Shown: positions 9,354 to 18,382, counted from the stretch's first letter. The stretch: DNA of 64,000 nucleotides from Aminicenans sp964648465 (GCA_964648465.1 CAZYMU010000004.1:1-64000), one strand, 5' to 3'. Translations and numbers: made by a program. Notes: a model not told the origin generated them from the letters alone.

Positions 9354-9982
9354 CAGGAAAAAGGAGTCAATATTTTCAAACTATTGCCCGCTTTTTCTTT
9401 GAACAGCGCAGGTCTCCTTTTTTCCTTTCGTCAAAAGAACTCGACCTTATTGACACCTGGGAAAAAACAGGAATTCCTCTTCGTGTGGTTTTGGAAGGTA
9501 TTAAGGAATCTTTTGAGAACATAAAGATGAGACCAGGGAAGAAAAAGAAAATTTTTTCTCTTACTTTCTGTAATGCATGTGTATTAAAATCATTTGAACA
9601 GCACAGGGAAAAAAGAGTTGGGCGAAAAAGAAAGGTTGAGGACAGAACTGAGAAACAGAAAAGAGTCAAAAAAGAAGTTAGAAGATTTTTAAATTGTATT
9701 CCTGAAAACATGAATTACTTAAGGGAAGTTTATTCCCAAATTTACAGAGATCAGTTGCAAAAGGATTTTGATGAGGCCAAACTTGAACAAGAGGAAGAAC
9801 GAATCGAGGGATTACTCGTACAAAATGCATCGGATGAAGAGAAAGAAAAAGTCAGGAAAGATATTCTTGGAGAATTTCGTGTCAAGAACAAAGATGAGTT
9901 TGACAGGATTTTTGGGGTAAAATTGGTAAAGCATTTAAGGAAAAAGTATAAAATTCCATATATTTCCCCTTTTTATTATTGA
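9350..9982 (+). CDS. Conserved-looking protein of unknown function between coaX and a SelB-like gene
   Basis: A 210-residue, strongly basic and charged soluble protein with no signal peptide or membrane segment. The N-terminal 65 residues hold an aromatic-rich segment (YFQTIARFFFEQRRSPFFLS) and IPLRVVLEGI. The middle is Lys/Arg-rich (95-115) and the rest is predominantly helical with Glu-rich stretches. Its start overlaps the coaX stop (ATGA), so it is translated with coaX. I do not recognise a domain. The basic middle suggests nucleic-acid contact, and the downstream SelB-like gene suggests a translation-related role; both ideas are weak inferences. Confidence 0.75.
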   Translation: MTGKRSQYFQTIARFFFEQRRSPFFLSSKELDLIDTWEKTGIPLRVVLEGIKESFENIKMRPGKKKKIFSLTFCNACVLKSFEQHREKRVGRKRKVEDRTEKQKRVKKEVRRFLNCIPENMNYLREVYSQIYRDQLQKDFDEAKLEQEEERIEGLLVQNASDEEKEKVRKDILGEFRVKNKDEFDRIFGVKLVKHLRKKYKIPYISPFYY

Positions 9983-10054
9983 CCTAGATTACCCATGTCC
10001 ACCTGGATTTTTCATAAAGGTTACTATGATGATGCCGATAAAGGGAGATAAAAC

Positions 10055-11140
10055 TTGAGGACCTCATGTTTTGATGCTGTTGTCAAATTATCTTTGTCCA
10101 TAGAGAAGGAGTTTATCAAGGGAGTGTTGCTTTTAAATAAAGTAAAGATTCCAATTTCTATCAGATTTTATGAAAAGTGTCCAAAAGGCGAACATGGCCA
10201 TTATTTTGCCTGCATATATTCGGTTCGACCTATTTCCTTAAAATGGATGGACAAGTTCAAGATACAGAAGTCAAGAAGCCTCCAAGTCTTGGGAGAAGGG
10301 AAAATCCTTAATCCATTTTCCACAAAAATAAGCATGAAGAGTGTTAAGGAAAAACTTTCTTTTCTCCAGCTGTTATTAGGAGATGAAAAACAAGCTTTTT
10401 TTGCTCTGGCCATAGAAAATGGAATAAAGGGCTTAAGCGAAAAAGAAGCAACCGACTTTTTCCAATTCTCAAAGAGTTCTCTTCTTGCAATAAGCCGAGA
10501 GTTAGAAGAAGAGGGGAAGGTCAAAGTCCTCTCTTTTTCTCCCCTTTTTATATTGCCCCATTCGTGCTTTGACTTTTTGTGCAAAGAAATACTTTCTTTT
10601 CTTGAAAAATTCCATAAAAGGAATCCTGCGGAAATTGGCGCTGCATTAGAAAGGATTAAAAAAAGATTTAACCTGCATCAACGAGTTTTATCCCTTGCCG
10701 TGAAATATCTTTCCAGCACAGGGCAGATAAAAAGATTTGAAAATCTAGTTGCCCTTTCTTCTTTTAAAGTATCTTTGTCTTCCGAAGAGGAAAACCTCCT
10801 GGAGGAGTTGGATAAGATGGTTTTTAAAGGAGAGTTTTGTTCTATTTCTTTAGAAGATTTAAAGAACCGCTTTCGCCTCTCCTCGAAAAAGCTTAACAGA
10901 CTGCTTTCTCTTCTTATCGAGAGAAGAAAGATTGTGCAGAGGGAAGGCACTTTTTTTCTTCATTCTCACTGGATTGATGAGATAGTGTGGAAGATTCAAA
11001 ATTCCGGCAAGAAAGAACTGAGTGTTTCAGATTTTAAACAGATGACCGGGCTAACCAGAAAGTATGCAATCCCTCTCCTAGAATTTCTTGATCAGATGGG
11101 TGTTACCCGGAGAAAAGGGGCATCTCGCGAGATTCTTTGA
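10055..11140 (+). CDS. SelB-like protein lacking the GTPase domain
   Basis: The 361 residues match the C-terminal part of selenocysteine elongation factor SelB. A domain III-like start ends in LGEGKILNPF, where SelB has GGGRVLDP. Tandem winged helices follow, with FHKRNP after the first, and the closing block LTRKYAIPLLEFLDQMGVTRR matches the SelB end almost residue for residue. In SelB these winged helices bind the SECIS RNA. The EF-Tu-like domains I and II are absent and are not encoded upstream. The start is a TTG at 10055 with a GGGAG site 7 bases before it. It may be RNA-binding, paired with a GTPase elsewhere, or a remnant; the intact frame argues against recent decay. Confidence 0.8.
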   Translation: MRTSCFDAVVKLSLSIEKEFIKGVLLLNKVKIPISIRFYEKCPKGEHGHYFACIYSVRPISLKWMDKFKIQKSRSLQVLGEGKILNPFSTKISMKSVKEKLSFLQLLLGDEKQAFFALAIENGIKGLSEKEATDFFQFSKSSLLAISRELEEEGKVKVLSFSPLFILPHSCFDFLCKEILSFLEKFHKRNPAEIGAALERIKKRFNLHQRVLSLAVKYLSSTGQIKRFENLVALSSFKVSLSSEEENLLEELDKMVFKGEFCSISLEDLKNRFRLSSKKLNRLLSLLIERRKIVQREGTFFLHSHWIDEIVWKIQNSGKKELSVSDFKQMTGLTRKYAIPLLEFLDQMGVTRRKGASREIL

Positions 11141-11628
11141 AGTTGAAGGCAAAAACTTTGTTCTTTTCTGTTATTCCTTTTGGATGGTTGGGATAAACTA
11201 AACCACTCTTCCCTTCTGCTTTTGTCTTAAGAAATAGGGTTCAAATCTGCTCTTTCAGATCATTTGTGCAATCAATATTAAACCGGACATCCCCGCTGTT
11301 ATGCAGAAGCCAATTAAGGAGATTGTGGATAATCCTGCCCATACTGAACCCAGTGTCATCCACGAACAGATTATTGAAGAGATTCCTATAATTCTTAAAT
11401 TCTTTTTTATTATTTTTTTCATTTCCATATGTACTTACGGCAAATTACATGCCATATCGTAACTTGTTTTAATTCCTACAGTTAAAGAAAGAGGGATTTA
11501 TTTTCAGGCACAGAGATGCGACAATCCTTGACAAAAAATGACAAAGTACGTCATTTCAGAATACTAAATTATTTTGATTCTTATCCAGTTTGATGGAGGT
11601 TTCCAGTTTGTTAACATTATAATTCTCC
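11141..11628. other. Long intergenic region between convergent genes
   Basis: These 488 bases separate the ends of two convergent units. Short open stretches occur on both strands around 11260-11420, but none has a ribosome site or a recognisable product, so they look like decayed sequence. A small inverted repeat AATGAC/GTCATT (11537-11555) is present. No tRNA or structured RNA could be identified. Confidence 0.5.
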
Positions 11629-12621
11629 TTACAGGTCTACGTCGATGCCGATATTTAAGTTCTTTGCATTGCGAAGGATCAATTCCCCTACAGCCACATC
11701 CTGGGGCGCAATTCCTACAGATTTAAAGAATGTTAATTCTTTATCAGACTGGCGGCCAGGGATCTGGCCTGCGGCGACCTGCCCAATCTCGCCCTGGATG
11801 TGAGACTTTGTAATCTTTTTTTCATTAAGGGGAATAATCAAATCTCCTGCTTCTGAGAGAGCAGCAGATAAAGAATCAACAATGACTCTGGCCCGGGCAA
11901 CTGTGTGTGCAGGAACTTCCTGCATTTCAGGGGTGTAAGAACCGATTCCGTTGATATGGACTCCATCTTTTAAGTCAGTATCTTCGAAGACAGGACTGAA
12001 GGAAGTTGTTGCTGTACAAATAATGTCTGCATCCTTGACTGCCTGAGCAGGAGATCGGGCCACAAAAAGTTCGTGTGGGAAAGGTTTCCCTCTGCTTTTC
12101 AATTCTTTGATATAATTTTTTGCTGATTCTATTTCCCTGTCATAGATCCAGGCCTTCTCAATGGGTCTGACTGTACAAACAGCCTCTAACTGAGTTCTGC
12201 CCTGGATGCCTGCACCAAAGATAGCTGCGACCCGGGAGTTCTTTCGGGCTAGTAAGTCAGTAGCTACTCCTGAGGCAGCACCTGTACGCAGAGCGGTTAA
12301 ATAAGTACCATCTATAATGGCTTCCGTCCTGCCTGTCTTAGCATTAATTACAATAACTACTGCATTGATGGTTGGCAGACTGCATTTAAGGTTTTCCGGG
12401 AAAACCGATACAATTTTAACTCCGAGGGAATCGTTTGCAGCCAAATAGGCAGGCATAAAAAGGGTTATTCCTTCCTGCTTTTTTACCAGGACTTGAATTC
12501 GCTGGGGAACAACAGCTTTTTCCTGGGACATCTGTACATAAGCTTGTTTTACAGCATCGATAGCCTGAGCCATGTTTATAGATTTCTTAACATCGCTTTG
12601 TGAAATGATTTTAAGTTTCAT
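11629..12621 (-). CDS. Ornithine cyclodeaminase / mu-crystallin family enzyme
   Basis: An NAD(P)-dependent enzyme of the ornithine cyclodeaminase / alanine dehydrogenase family, 330 residues. Visible features are LGVKIVSVFP (66-75), RTGAASG (112-118) and the Rossmann glycine motif FGAGIQGRTQ (135-144). The family deaminates ornithine to proline, or alanine or related substrates reversibly; sequence alone does not fix the substrate. It is the last gene of a unit with ornithine carbamoyltransferase and carbamate kinase, which makes ornithine to proline plus ammonia the likely reaction. Confidence 0.88.
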   Translation of the reverse strand: MKLKIISQSDVKKSINMAQAIDAVKQAYVQMSQEKAVVPQRIQVLVKKQEGITLFMPAYLAANDSLGVKIVSVFPENLKCSLPTINAVVIVINAKTGRTEAIIDGTYLTALRTGAASGVATDLLARKNSRVAAIFGAGIQGRTQLEAVCTVRPIEKAWIYDREIESAKNYIKELKSRGKPFPHELFVARSPAQAVKDADIICTATTSFSPVFEDTDLKDGVHINGIGSYTPEMQEVPAHTVARARVIVDSLSAALSEAGDLIIPLNEKKITKSHIQGEIGQVAAGQIPGRQSDKELTFFKSVGIAPQDVAVGELILRNAKNLNIGIDVDL

Positions 12622-12749
12622 AATCTTGCAGCTCTTAAGGGATTCATTTTTATATGACTAATATATAAAATCTGCTCTGGCTTCGATATATGATTACACT
12701 CGTACTCTGCATATACGACAATTTCAACTCGTGAACGATCCAGCTGAAT

Positions 12750-14834
12750 TTATTTCTTAACTTTTTTCTCTTTTTTTGTTTTACCCAGGGCTGATTTTAG
12801 TTTCTCGCCAAACACTCCTGATATCGGTACTGCAGAGACTGGAGACTTAAGCTCTTTTTTCTTTTCTTTTTCAGGAATTTCAATTTTTTCTTCGGTCACT
12901 TCTTTTTCTTTTGTTTTAAGAGCAAAAAAAGCTTCTTGTTCTGACTCTTCAAATACGATTCTTTCCTCAATATGTTTTTTCTCTCCTTTTCTCCGACGGA
13001 GGTCCTTTTCTCCCTCTGTTTTTATCTTATGTCTTTTCTTCTTGGAAAGCTTTTCTTTCCCCAGCCTTGGTGCCTCTTTTTCTTTTTTAATTTCTTCAAC
13101 TGGTTTTACTGTAGGCTCGACGGAAATTTCAACCTTTGGCTCCTCCACAGGTTCAGGAGGCTGAATTTCGCCCACTGTACCTATTTCAGGCAGCATCTCT
13201 TCGTCATCTCTTTCAACATCCTCTTCTTGCGTGAGTTCCGGAGTAATTTCAACAGGCTTTTCAGACTTTATCTCTTCTTCGGTTTTAATCTTTTCCTGGT
13301 AGAAAAAGATGCCTGGATTTTTCTCTGACCTGACAAATTCCGTGGAAGAAAGCAGAGTATATTCGACGTCTTCCAGGGAAGTATGTTTGAGCATATCGAC
13401 AAGATGAAACGCTCTTTGGTAATGAAGTGATAAATTTTTAATTCCTACACCAAAATTCTTGAAAATAATAATCATGAGTTCGCGAAGATCAAGATTATCT
13501 CTCTGGCTATAAAGTGAAAAAAGCTTATGTAAAGTTTCTTTTTCCAGATATATGATTTTATTAGGAAGGGAGAATGTGGATATTTCCTGGTCGTACTCTG
13601 AGAACTTATCTTCTTTATAGTCATAAGATAATTTTGAGACAGAAAGTTTCTTCTTTGACATTTTCAGCCCGAACCTGAAATGAGAAGTATCTTTCTTCTC
13701 TAACGTAAGGCTTGCTCCTTGAGAAACGTTATTTTCCTCATAGAATTCTTTTAGTCCCAGGAAGATGCATAGAGATGGGTAATAGTAAACAGTATAATCT
13801 TTGTTTTTGTCTGCATCAGTGAAAATATATCGTCTTGTCAGGGATAACTCTTTGTTGAGGTTTTTTGGGATTCTTACTCCTCCAGAGAGAATTTCCCTCC
13901 AGGCAAGATAGATTTTTAGGGGAAAATTCTGTATTTGAGTTGCTTCCTCTATGTTTTCTTCATCAAAAGTAGGAAGGGCAACTTTTGGCCTAATTAGAGG
14001 CAGATTCTCAAGGTAAGAATCAAGTATATCTTTCAGGAACCAGTGTCCCCAGTTGTCGTGGGAGACAAAAATAAATTTTTTCTTGTATTTTTTTTCTAAG
14101 ATATAATTCAGGCTGAGACAATAAACATCAAACATCTCGCTTGATGGCTGCAATTCGAAAAACTTTGTAACTAGATCCATTGTTGAGACAGCTTGTTTTG
14201 ACTCGTGAAAATATTTTTCAATTTTCTTTATCTTGCTTTCTGGAATTTTTACTTGTTTCTTTGTTAACTGCCAGTAATCATTCCAATTGAAATATTTTGG
14301 TGATTTAGAAAGAACGGTTTTTAAATTTTTCTCCAGGGTCTTCAAATCTTTTTCCGTCATCGGAAGTTCTTTGAGCCTTGGATCTTCCTCTTTTTTTAAA
14401 ATCTCAGAAGTCAGAGATTTTTTCTCGAAATTACTAGGAAGAAGTACTTGTGTTTTGGTCTTCTTCATATAGTCTATATATTTCCTGAATATGCCTCCTC
14501 CGGTATAATCAACTTCAAGCATTTCACAATTGAAGTCCTCATAAACGGTTTTATTGATAACCCCAAGGACAATAGCTCCCTTAAAATCTTCGTGAGTCTT
14601 ACTGTTTACCATCAGGGCTTCGTCATATTCTTTGTAAATGAGGTCTCCGACTTCGTACTTACAATCGGGGTTATATTTTTTGACTTCTTGATTTAATTGA
14701 CTGGCATTTTTTTCAAATGCTATTTTTCTTGCCAGGTTATGAAGAGTCTGGCAAATGCTGTTTTGAGAGAGTTTTCCCTCTATGAACGATAAATCTTCTT
14801 CAGTGATCTCTACGTATTTATTCTCATTCTTCAT
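12750..14834 (-). CDS. Large unknown protein in the ornithine locus
   Basis: A 694-residue cytoplasmic-looking protein, with no signal peptide or membrane helix, that I cannot assign. An N-terminal module (about 40-130) contains YEVGDLIYKEYDEALMV followed by beta-rich sequence, resembling a small barrel. A middle alpha/beta region (about 200-520) is rich in Lys and aromatic residues. The last 180 residues are low-complexity Glu/Lys/Pro, ending in a very basic tail, as in nucleic-acid- or ribosome-associated proteins. Its start overlaps the argF stop by 11 bases, so the two are translationally linked. Neighbours suggest a tie to ornithine metabolism, but nothing in the sequence shows a catalytic site. 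Confidence 0.7.
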   Translation of the reverse strand: MKNENKYVEITEEDLSFIEGKLSQNSICQTLHNLARKIAFEKNASQLNQEVKKYNPDCKYEVGDLIYKEYDEALMVNSKTHEDFKGAIVLGVINKTVYEDFNCEMLEVDYTGGGIFRKYIDYMKKTKTQVLLPSNFEKKSLTSEILKKEEDPRLKELPMTEKDLKTLEKNLKTVLSKSPKYFNWNDYWQLTKKQVKIPESKIKKIEKYFHESKQAVSTMDLVTKFFELQPSSEMFDVYCLSLNYILEKKYKKKFIFVSHDNWGHWFLKDILDSYLENLPLIRPKVALPTFDEENIEEATQIQNFPLKIYLAWREILSGGVRIPKNLNKELSLTRRYIFTDADKNKDYTVYYYPSLCIFLGLKEFYEENNVSQGASLTLEKKDTSHFRFGLKMSKKKLSVSKLSYDYKEDKFSEYDQEISTFSLPNKIIYLEKETLHKLFSLYSQRDNLDLRELMIIIFKNFGVGIKNLSLHYQRAFHLVDMLKHTSLEDVEYTLLSSTEFVRSEKNPGIFFYQEKIKTEEEIKSEKPVEITPELTQEEDVERDDEEMLPEIGTVGEIQPPEPVEEPKVEISVEPTVKPVEEIKKEKEAPRLGKEKLSKKKRHKIKTEGEKDLRRRKGEKKHIEERIVFEESEQEAFFALKTKEKEVTEEKIEIPEKEKKKELKSPVSAVPISGVFGEKLKSALGKTKKEKKVKK

Positions 14835-15753
14835 TTTTATTCTTCAGTAATAATAACATGATTGTTTTTTGAATATGCAGCCTGTTTTCAGCCTGATCAA
14901 AGACAACTGAATGCTCGGAATCAATCACCTCATCAGTAACCTCTTCCCCCCTGTGGGCAGGAAGGCAGTGCATAAAAAGAGCCTTTTGTTTGGCTTTAGA
15001 CATGAGTTCACTATTAACCTGGTAAGGGGAAAAAATTTTGAGTCTCTCTTCCTTTTCCTGTTCCTGCCCCATGGAAGCCCAGACATCAGTATACACAGCG
15101 TCAGCCCCATAAACAGCTTCTGAAGGATCGTTTGTGAAGAAAACTTTGCTTCCTGATATTTTCCCTTCTTCTTCTGCCTGTTTAACAATTTCAGGGTCCG
15201 GTTCATATCCTGGAGGGGTTCCTACAATCATTGTGCTTCCCGTTTTAGCATTTGCAAAAAGAAGACTCTGGCAGACATTATTCCCATCTCCGATATAGGA
15301 AAGTTTAAAATCCCTTCGCCCCCTAAACTTTTCATATAAGGTGAAAAAATCAGCCATAGCCTGGCAGGGATGGAGAAGGTCAGTCAGAGCGTTAATTACA
15401 GGAATTTTTGCAGTCTGGCCTAGATCAATAACATTCTGATGTGCAAAGGTTCTTATCATAATACCATCCACCCAGCGTTCTAGATTTTTTCCGACGTCGT
15501 ATGCAGTCTCCCGTGTTCCAAGTTGAATATCAGTTGGTCCTAAATATATAGCTTCTCCTCCAAGTTGAAGCATTCCTACTTCGAATGTTACTCTAGTTCT
15601 CAACGAAGGCTTTTGGAATATCATCGCCAGGATTTTATTTTTAAGTTTATTTTGGTAGCTCCTGGGTTTACTTTTAATTTTCTTGGTTAAATCTAAAATC
15701 TGGCTGAACTGGTCAATTGTTAAATCTTTGATTGACAGAAAATCTTTCAACAT
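14824..15753 (-). CDS. argF: Ornithine carbamoyltransferase
   Basis: Interconverts ornithine plus carbamoyl phosphate with citrulline plus phosphate. The 309-residue protein has the carbamoyl-phosphate motif as SLRTR (50-54; STRTR in many relatives), HPCQA (129-133) and the ornithine-loop HCLPAHRGEEV near the end. An AGGAG site is correctly spaced for the ATG at 15753; another in-frame ATG at 15759 sits immediately after that site and is unlikely to be used. Pairing with carbamate kinase rather than arginine-biosynthesis genes favours a catabolic direction (citrulline breakdown). No arginine deiminase is in the window. Confidence 0.93.
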   Translation of the reverse strand: MLKDFLSIKDLTIDQFSQILDLTKKIKSKPRSYQNKLKNKILAMIFQKPSLRTRVTFEVGMLQLGGEAIYLGPTDIQLGTRETAYDVGKNLERWVDGIMIRTFAHQNVIDLGQTAKIPVINALTDLLHPCQAMADFFTLYEKFRGRRDFKLSYIGDGNNVCQSLLFANAKTGSTMIVGTPPGYEPDPEIVKQAEEEGKISGSKVFFTNDPSEAVYGADAVYTDVWASMGQEQEKEERLKIFSPYQVNSELMSKAKQKALFMHCLPAHRGEEVTDEVIDSEHSVVFDQAENRLHIQKTIMLLLLKNKNEE

Positions 15754-15768
15754 TTTCATCTCCTAATG

Positions 15769-16713
15769 TTACGGTTTTATCTTCGTCCCTGAACGGTTGA
15801 TTAAAGAAGCTCTGAGATGACTTGCTGAAGTGATCAATACTTCCTTTCCCCCGTGTTTAATATATTCAATTGCTGCTTTGATTTTAGGCCCCATCGAGCC
15901 TGGTGGAAATTGCCCCTGGGAAAGATATTTTTGGGCTTCACATACTGTCATTTCATGGATTGTAGTTTCATCTGTTTTCCCAAAGTTTAAGCAGACACGA
16001 GCGACATTTGTCAAAATGACAAAAAGATCAACATTGACTTCTCGAGCAATCAGGCTTGCAGCATAATCCTTGTCGATAACAGCTTCCACTCCTTCAAAAA
16101 GTCCTCTACCGTTTATTATAACAGGAATACCTCCTCCTCCAGCTACAATAATGATTTTCCCTGAATTGACCAGCTCTTTTACCACTCTTTTGGGAACTAT
16201 ATCTATTGGCTTTGGAGATGGGACAACTTTGCGGTAGCCTCGGCCCGCATCTTCTTTCATGGCCCATTTTTTTTCGCGCGCAAGCATCTGGGCCCTGTAT
16301 TTTGAGTAAAACGGGCCGACAGGCTTTGTAGGATTGTCAAAAGCCTTGTCGTGTTTATCCACGATGACCTGGGTGATTAGTGTAACCACCTCTTTGTCCA
16401 AAGAATTTTTCCTTAATTCATTGATCAAAGCTTTCTCAATCATGTAGCCCATGCTTCCTTCTGTCATTGCATCACAAACTTCCACAGAAAATGGTGGGAT
16501 CTTGTTAACAGCCTCTTCCATTTGAATCAAAAGATTGCCTACTTGAGGGCCATTACCGTGAACTATTATTAGTTCGAATCCTTTTTTCACCACATCAATC
16601 ATGAGGCTGGCTGCTTTTTTAGCTTCCCTCATCTGTTCTATCTGCAGTCCTTTCTTATTATTAGGAAGGATGGCATTCCCGCCAAATGCAATAAGTGCAA
16701 TTTTTCTTTTCAT
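15769..16713 (-). CDS. arcC: Carbamate kinase
   Basis: Transfers phosphate between carbamoyl phosphate and ADP, giving ATP, ammonia and CO2 in the catabolic direction. The 314-residue protein belongs to the amino-acid-kinase superfamily. FGGNA is at residues 10-14, and HGNGPQVGN and VAGGGGIPV motifs are present. Length and motifs are typical. The start overlaps the upstream GTPase stop by one base, and argF follows within 20 bases. The arrangement matches the ATP-yielding half of the arginine deiminase pathway. Confidence 0.95.
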   Translation of the reverse strand: MKRKIALIAFGGNAILPNNKKGLQIEQMREAKKAASLMIDVVKKGFELIIVHGNGPQVGNLLIQMEEAVNKIPPFSVEVCDAMTEGSMGYMIEKALINELRKNSLDKEVVTLITQVIVDKHDKAFDNPTKPVGPFYSKYRAQMLAREKKWAMKEDAGRGYRKVVPSPKPIDIVPKRVVKELVNSGKIIIVAGGGGIPVIINGRGLFEGVEAVIDKDYAASLIAREVNVDLFVILTNVARVCLNFGKTDETTIHEMTVCEAQKYLSQGQFPPGSMGPKIKAAIEYIKHGGKEVLITSASHLRASLINRSGTKIKP

Positions 16714-18017
16714 CAGAATTTTCTCAGGATGTCGTTTAGGTTGGGCGAACCGATTTCTTCGAGATCATATGTAACACGCAGTATCCGTTTATTAGTTTTG
16801 ACTACTCTGCCAAGATCAATAGGAGTAGCCCCTATGACAAAGTCACAATCGGCATTTTCTATTGTTTGAGAAAGTTCTGCTATCTGCTCTTTTCCATATC
16901 CCATTGCTGGAAGCACACTGTCTAAATGTGTAAATTTTTGGAACGTTGCCTTAATGCTTCCTACTGCAAAAGGCCTTGGGTCTATGATTTTGGCAGCACC
17001 GAATTTCTTTGCGGCAACGATTCCTGCTCCGAATGCCATTTCTCCATGGGTCAAAGTTGGACCATCTTCAATTACCAGTACTGATTTTCCGGTTATTTTT
17101 TCTGATCCTTCAACATGAATAGTTGAATTGGCACGGATTACAGTCGCGTCAGGATTGTATGTCTTGATGTTTTCCAGCAGAATATCGACATTCTCCTTAT
17201 CTGCCGTATCCATCTTGTTAATAACAATAACATCTGCTCTTCTGAAGTTAGTCTCACCCGGATAATATCTGAGTTCATGGCCGGCCCTGTGGGGATCGAC
17301 GACAACGATTTCTAAATCGGATTTATAAAAGGGTATATCATTATTCCCTCCGTCCCATAGGATCACATCCGCTTCTTTCTCAGCTTCTTCCAGGATTGCC
17401 CCATAGTCAACTCCGGCATAAACAACAATGCCAGCTTTGATGTGAGGCTCGTACTCTTCCATCTCTTCAATGGTACATTTATACTTGACCATATCATCAT
17501 AGGTTCCATAACGTTGAACCCTTTGTTCGGCAAGATCCCCGTATGGCATGGGGTGACGGATTGCCACAACTCTTCTTCCTTTATCCTTAAGAAGAACAGC
17601 AGCTTTCCTGCTTGTTTGGCTTTTTCCACATCCTGTCCGTATAGCACATACAGATATAACAGGGCATTTACTCTTTATCATTGTTTCTTTAGGACCAAGA
17701 AGAGAAAAGCTCGCCCCTGCAGCCTGGACTTCAGAGGCCTTGTTCATTACATATTCGTGAGGAACATCACTATAAGAGAAAAAAACCTCAGACACATTAT
17801 TTTCCTTGATGAGACTTGATAGATCTTGTTCGGCATAGATAGGTATTCCATCAGGATAAAGTTTCCCTGCAAGAACAGAAGGATATCTTCTGCCAGCAAT
17901 GTCTGGAATTTGGGTTGCTGTGAGTGCTACGACTCGATATTCCTCGTTGTCTCTAAAATGGACATTGAAGTTGTGGAAATCCCTTCCGGCAGCTCCCATA
18001 ATGATGACTTTTTTCAT
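16713..18017 (-). CDS. Cyclic 2,3-diphosphoglycerate synthetase-like GTPase
   Basis: A 434-residue P-loop protein resembling archaeal cyclic 2,3-diphosphoglycerate synthetase and its bacterial homologues. It has an N-terminal Rossmann-like segment (1-110), a Walker A RTGCGKSQTSR (127-137), a WDGGNND element and a G4-like motif INKMD, as in SIMIBI-class NTPases. Bacterial members often lie beside ornithine carbamoyltransferase and carbamate kinase, as here; their reaction is unproven as far as I know. It is the first gene of the unit and carries the likely promoter upstream (18018-18310). The family call is sound; the role in ornithine metabolism is inferred from context. Confidence 0.8.
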   Translation of the reverse strand: MKKVIIMGAAGRDFHNFNVHFRDNEEYRVVALTATQIPDIAGRRYPSVLAGKLYPDGIPIYAEQDLSSLIKENNVSEVFFSYSDVPHEYVMNKASEVQAAGASFSLLGPKETMIKSKCPVISVCAIRTGCGKSQTSRKAAVLLKDKGRRVVAIRHPMPYGDLAEQRVQRYGTYDDMVKYKCTIEEMEEYEPHIKAGIVVYAGVDYGAILEEAEKEADVILWDGGNNDIPFYKSDLEIVVVDPHRAGHELRYYPGETNFRRADVIVINKMDTADKENVDILLENIKTYNPDATVIRANSTIHVEGSEKITGKSVLVIEDGPTLTHGEMAFGAGIVAAKKFGAAKIIDPRPFAVGSIKATFQKFTHLDSVLPAMGYGKEQIAELSQTIENADCDFVIGATPIDLGRVVKTNKRILRVTYDLEEIGSPNLNDILRKF

Positions 18018-18263
18018 TTTTATGTCTCCTATTTTAAATTAATATCCATAATAAAAAAAATAGAGCCTTAGTATAATACAGCCCATATTATTATGCAAAC
18101 TATTACATTTTTTTTAATGTCTTCTTTGTCTGTTATGTTACCTAATTTATAACAAAAACCAGGCCAACCTAAAAAGACAAGTAAACCTCAGATTGTAATG
18201 CCTTAATATATAAAAAATAGGTTTAAACAGATGACTTGTTCAGATTTAATGCTCCAAAATATA

Positions 18264-18292
18264 TTGACAGAAAAAGCGTAACCTATTAATAT
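18264..18292 (+). promoter_or_regulatory. Candidate promoter of tRNA-Val
   Basis: A perfect -35 box TTGACA at 18264-18269 is followed after 17 bases by TAATAT (18287-18292), about 20 bases before the tRNA. The spacing is ideal and the -10 box is imperfect. The rest of 18018-18310 is non-coding and must also hold the divergent promoter of the minus-strand ornithine unit, which I could not place. Confidence 0.55.
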
Positions 18293-18310
18293 ATATTGGT
18301 TTGAAAAAGA

Positions 18311-18382
18311 AGGCGCGTAGCTCAGTGGAAGAGTGCTTCCTTGACGCGGAAGAAGTCGAGGGTTCGATCCCCTCCGCGCCTA
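18311..18382 (+). tRNA. tRNA-Val (anticodon GAC)
   Basis: A full cloverleaf can be drawn. The acceptor stem AGGCGCG pairs with CGCGCCT, the anticodon stem CTTCC pairs with GGAAG around loop TTGACGC (anticodon GAC, reading GUC and GUU valine codons), and the T arm GAGGG/CCCTC encloses TTCGATC. The discriminator base is A. CCA is not encoded, so it must be added after transcription. It lies 92 bases before thrS. Confidence 0.95.

Noticed and set aside
11260..11430. Small protein gene in the intergenic region before the cyclodeaminase
   Set aside because: Open frames exist on both strands, but none has a ribosome site or a familiar sequence.
11528..11567. Plus-strand promoter with TTGACA at 11528-11533
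   Set aside because: No -10 box at usable spacing, and nothing but the antisense of the cyclodeaminase gene lies downstream.
12972..13328. 118-codon Phe/Leu-rich plus-strand frame inside the unknown 694-residue gene
   Set aside because: It is the antisense of the Lys/Glu-rich tail; such tails always give hydrophobic-looking antisense frames.
14824..15753. N-acetylornithine or other variant carbamoyltransferase, because of SLRTR instead of STRTR
   Set aside because: The HCLPAHRGEEV and HPCQA motifs are those of ordinary ornithine carbamoyltransferases, and SLRTR occurs in accepted members.
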